Positions 58,328 through 62,000 of a DNA stretch of 62,000 bases are shown one piece after another. Below the pieces are notes generated by a model, which was not told the origin of the DNA, did no database searches, and saw only the letters and a list, made by a program, of their open reading frames with translations. How positions within the stretch are numbered: the stretch's first letter is position 1; each line of letters starts with the position of its first letter. Source of the stretch: Cryptomeria japonica (taxonomy: Eukaryota; Streptophyta; Pinopsida; Cupressales; Cupressaceae); assembly GCF_030272615.1 (NCBI RefSeq), contig NC_081405.1, forward strand, positions 471,190,008-471,252,007, written 5' to 3'. Both the position numbers and the translations under genes were made by a program.

Positions 58328-58815
58328 CTTGACACCTACACAACATTTCATAGTGAGTAATAGATTTTGCAATATAGAAATATAGACTAGATTAAAGTTT
58401 AAATTTAGGAAACTTCATGATAAATCTTTGAATTATCATTTCCTAAATACGATTATGCAATTGGAAATTCAAAATTTCGAAATTTCAAAATTGGGCTAGG
58501 AAGATCTTCACCATACCTTTCTTGGAGAATTAGCTCTAAAAAAAGATGCAAAAAATTAAGAGATTTGCTAGGCAAAATGAATATCAAAGTCTTCTAGCAA
58601 AGGCGCCTCCTTCATCAACTTCACCACCTTGTGGGTCTTCAACGCCTTGAGGAACAATTCGCTCCACCTCCAACAAAATTCGCACTCCTCCTTGGATCAA
58701 AATTCGCACTTCTCTTTGGATGAGATTTCGCTCCTTCCATTGCTTCTCCAAATCGCATTTAAACAATGATTGAATGATGGATCAAAATGTTTCAAAATAC
58801 CTTTCTTATATAGGC
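58328..58815 (-). promoter_or_regulatory. Internal promoter, leader exon and leader intron of the embedded gene
   Basis: Read on the minus strand: TATATAAG at 58812-58805, expected start about 30 nt later. A leader exon with ggagcgaaa/gtgcgaatttt repeats (58610-58740) follows. The GTATGG donor is at 58516, the 181-nt AT-rich intron ends in gttgtgtag at 58336, and exon 2 begins at 58335. The sister LTR at 36852 has the same TATA, repeats and intron signals. Confidence 0.65.
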
Positions 58816-59144
58816 GCTCACCATTATACTCTCCCATAGGCCGACTTGGTGGAAATGAAGCAAATAATAAACAAAATTAAATAAAAAGGAGGCCGACCTT
58901 TGTAAAAACATTAAAATAGTATCCCCAAGCGCCCCAATTTTAAATTTAATTTAATAATAATTAAATTTAAATGCCTTTGTAATTAATAATTTTGATTTTT
59001 AAAAGGCTTAAATTAATTATTAAATGCTAAGCACACTTATTAAATGCCAATTTAATCAAAATATTTCAAGTTTTTTAGCGAATTTGGCAATTTAATGCAA
59101 TTTGAAGGATATTGGCGTCCAAGCATGGGAAGAATAATGAATAT

Positions 59145-61250
59145 CAACCTCATCGCTCTGGTCCCTTGGAGAGGGACAGGAGCGCCCATGCATTTTAACC
59201 TTGTATTTCTTGTTTTTCACGTTCAAAGTCCCATCTTGGACGTCCAAAATAGCATTTTAATTGGGAACCTTGAGCTTAATTCATTCCTTTTGTGGAAGGA
59301 GTGTGCCTTAAAGTACTTTCGCCTTGGTCCCTTGTGAGGGACAGGAGCGATCCTTACCTTTTGCCTTTGGTCTTTGTCTCTTTAATTGCCAAATCGAGTT
59401 GCGAGGTAGGCAATGATCTTTATTGTTTGCTTCATGCATGTCCAATTCGCTTTCTCGAGACTAAATGAGCTCCTCCAAGGATTATCGCCCTGGTACTCCA
59501 GTGGAGGACAGGAGCGAATTTTATACTTGAGCCAAAAATTGTCAATTCTTGTGGATGTTTCCTCGTCCATCGTTTTCCAAAAGGCATTTCTCATTTCGTA
59601 AAACCTTGCCTTGGCGTGATTCTGGAGGGAGATGCTTGATTTTATAGAAATCGCCCTGGTCCTCCAGTGAAGGACAGGAGCGATTTTTAATCCATCGCAC
59701 AAATCCTCAATCATATCAATATCAAATTATCTTCGAGGCGTAAAACGTTGTTCCTTATTCCATCTTGAGTCTTGCGAATGGAAGTAGCACTCCAAAATAT
59801 TAGGCAATAAGGCAAATTTGAAGATTTCGCTCTGGTCCCTTGGTGAGGGACAGGAGCGCCTTAACCATTTACATCAAGTTTTTGTGGTTTTTGCAACCTC
59901 GTTCTTCTTAGAGGCATTCCAAATATCATTTTGACCTTGTGTCTTGACTTGGACTCGTCCAAATTTGGAAGGGAAGACTTGATAATGCATTTTTCGCCCT
60001 GGTCCCCTGGGTGAGGGACAGGAGCGCCTTGGCCAATATAGGCTTCACTTGTGTTTTGCCAACTTTCAAAATTATCTTCAACGGGGTGATCAAGCCTTCC
60101 TTCCTTTATCTCAAACTTAAAACTCGCTTTTCCTTTGCCAAAAACTTGTCTCTTGAGAAAATCGCCCTGGTCCCTTGGAGAGGGACAGGAGCGCCTTGGT
60201 CATCATGAGCTCATTTATATAACTTTCGAAACTATCCTCAATGGGTTGATTACGCCCTCCTTCCTTCATCTCGAGCACGAAACTTGCATATCCCTTGCCA
60301 GATATTTGCCTTGAAGGAGAATCGCTTTGGTCCCTTGGAGAGGGACAAGGGCTTCATTTGAAAATCGCCCTGGTCCCTTGGAGAGGGACAGGAGCGAATT
60401 TGTACCTTGGGTCGATTTTCTCCTTCGTGGTCCATTCAAGTTATATTCAACGGGCAAAACATACTTCCCTTGTCTTCCTCAAATCGCGAAATCATTTAAA
60501 TCTTGTGAGGACAATGCAAATTTGGAATTCAAGCTCCGGTCCTTCAGTGAGGGACAGGAGCGATTTTGCAAACCCAAGCTTATCCGTCCTTTGTCAACCT
60601 TCCAAATTATATTCAATGGATAAATCATGCTTTCCTTGGTCTCTTCAAATCATAAAATCATCTTGATCTTGCAAGGACAGTGCAAATTTGAAGATCAAGC
60701 TCCGGTCCTTCAGTGAGGGACCGGAGCGATTTTCGTCTTAAAGGTCAAATCTTTACAATTTTCATCTCAATTCTCTTTTGCTGGGAAAGATATCATCATT
60801 TTGCAAGCTATGAACAAGAGCCCGAATCCAAAAAATGTCCAAGAAGGTGTGTTTGAGGAAAATCACTCTGGTCCCTGGGAGAGGGACAGGAGCGAACTTG
60901 TCTTGCTAGGCCAAAATTTCAACCCTTCATTGCCAACGATCAAGTCTGGATACTCCTTCATGCTCATTTCATCCTTCATTGCGTCCTTGATGCTTCAGTT
61001 CGATCAACTAAGGCCAAAAATGATCAGAATAAGCCATTTCGCCCTGGTCCTTCAGTGAGGGACAGGAGCGATTTGGCTTTAAACTTAAAAAAAACTTGTC
61101 ATTTTGAGTCTTCAAAATCTTCAAAATATTCAATTTACGTCCAATTTGTCCTCCTGGAGACCCTGCACAAAACAAATTAAACAAGTCAATAACCAATATG
61201 CACCAAATATCATTTTTGCCCTGGTCCCTGGGTGAGGGACAGGAGCGATT
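59145..61250 (-). repeat. Quasi-palindromic motif array, 14 copies at ~167-bp spacing
   Basis: Motif cgccctggtccct(n)agggacaggagcg; 13-nt arms pair except for one wobble and one mismatch. Copies near 59149, 59317, 59483, 59650, 59827, 59993, 60160, 60322, 60363, 60530, 60698, 60860, 61037 and 61214. Spacing is 162-177 bp except one 41-bp doublet. Sequence between motifs is related but more diverged. Confidence 0.88.
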
Positions 61251-61721
61251 TCACCTCTGCAGGCCAAAATATCCACATTCTTGGTCTTCAATCACTTGAC
61301 AAGGCATAATTAGGTCATCTCCAAGGCCAAGGGCAAGTTAGTAAACTTTCAAAAATTTGGTCAAAATTCACCCGGACAAAATTGCACAATCCCATAATTA
61401 ACACTATGCTAGCACTTAATCATAACTTGAATGCGCCCTCAAAATCTTAACTGGACCTATCCTGAAACATACCTGACTTCCTGACAGGCTCATCTTATTT
61501 CAAAATTTGCAATCTTCAGGAGGATGCATAATAATTTCCCAAAATTGGACTGGACTTTGGCTTGAAAATATCAAAGGAAACCCTAAGGCTTAACCCTAGT
61601 CCAGACAACTCACTCACTTACTCAAAACCCTAAAAGCAAAGAGAAGAACAGGCAAAACAAGAGCAAAAAGAGGGGGTCCCCATTTTAATGGGGCGATGTG
61701 TGAAATGGTCACAACACAACT

Positions 61722-62000
61722 ATAAATCAATTTCACTGAATGTTTGAGAGTCAGACTTATCGCTGCTCTTTCTTGTAGATGGAACAATTGTCTTATATTC
61801 TATTCAATGGCAATGAAAGTCATGTTGCAAAAGACATGACTCTTGGCTGTTCATAACCGCCACTTTCCTTGCACCCTTTCACACCTATTAGCCACTGATT
61901 ATTCTCTTAATTAATTCGCTGTCACATGATAATAAACCGTGCATTTCAGGTATTGGTTAGATTACAAATTAATCGAATTATCATTAACATTATTTATGGT
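61722..62000. other. No feature seen
   Basis: Right flank of the large solo LTR. AT-rich, no ORF or repeat boundary recognised. Confidence 0.4.

Larger units (their letters stand above)
54098..61716 (-). mobile_element. Gene-bearing solo LTR, 7.6 kb, TSD caact
   Basis: On the minus strand it starts tgttgtgaccatttcacac (61716 downward) and ends cacgtcaaca at 54098. Perfect caact duplications lie at 54093-54097 and 61717-61721. Parts in order: hairpin array (59145-61250), AT-rich stretch, internal TATA, leader exon, intron, the 1,076-codon ORF, poly(A) signal, telo-box palindrome, LTR TATA, R/U5. Only one such unit is present and nothing internal to an element is attached, so it behaves as a solo LTR. 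Confidence 0.87.

Noticed and set aside
59145-61250. CRISPR-like regular repeat array
   Set aside because: The repeats are quasi-palindromes with diverged but related sequence between them and ~167-bp period inside a plant LTR. Repeat/spacer sizes and context do not fit CRISPR.

Overview
The window looks like intergenic DNA from a gymnosperm, probably a conifer. No complete host gene is visible. Almost all of it is LTR retrotransposons and solo LTRs inserted into one another, plus two hAT DNA transposon pieces and a few exon-like remnants. The conifer call is an inference from element size, very long LTRs, nesting depth and element decay. There is nothing bacterial: no operons, CRISPR array or tRNA/rRNA genes were seen.

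Layout. 1-1408: right end of a hAT transposon with two coding exons. 1409-5660: LTR-like debris with hairpins, a 38-bp tandem repeat and an unassigned stretch. 6145-15556: a complete but disabled Ty3/gypsy element of the Tat/Athila type (261-bp LTRs, TSD gttac, decayed gag-pro-RT-RH-IN plus a long decayed downstream ORF), inserted in older LTR-like DNA. 16094-21359: a minus-strand LTR interrupted by a 2.8-kb solo LTR (TSD agatg). 21460-41969: an old 0.84-kb solo LTR split by a 3.78-kb LTR, which is itself split by a complete 9.87-kb non-autonomous element (TSD ggttg), a 2.25-kb solo LTR (TSD ccact) and another 3.77-kb LTR. 42857-43882: a non-autonomous hAT element. 44175-45391: exon-like remnants of an unidentified gene on the minus strand. 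45872-53324: one LTR fused to a gag-protease-only gypsy element on the minus strand, with heat-shock-element-like sites in all three LTRs. 53420-53610: a perfect palindrome made from the gypsy LTR end and flanked by a 5-bp TSD. 54098-61716: a 7.6-kb solo LTR (TSD caact) on the minus strand.

The most striking object is the 7.6-kb solo LTR. Upstream of its ordinary LTR promoter it carries a complete-looking gene: its own TATA box, a leader exon, a 181-nt leader intron and an uninterrupted 1,076-codon reading frame with no recognised domain. A sister LTR at 36852-40619 keeps the same promoter and a leader intron of matching size but lacks the reading frame. The upstream part of both LTRs carries a quasi-palindromic motif of about 33 bp repeated every ~165-177 bp (14 and 9 copies). 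A wider superfamily in the window shares LTR termini (tgttgtg...cacacatc...ggggaccccc), and four members share a palindromic telo-box placed 63-64 nt before the TATA box; each family fills its U3 with a different repeated module. All relationships were read by eye; percentages and homology statements need alignment.
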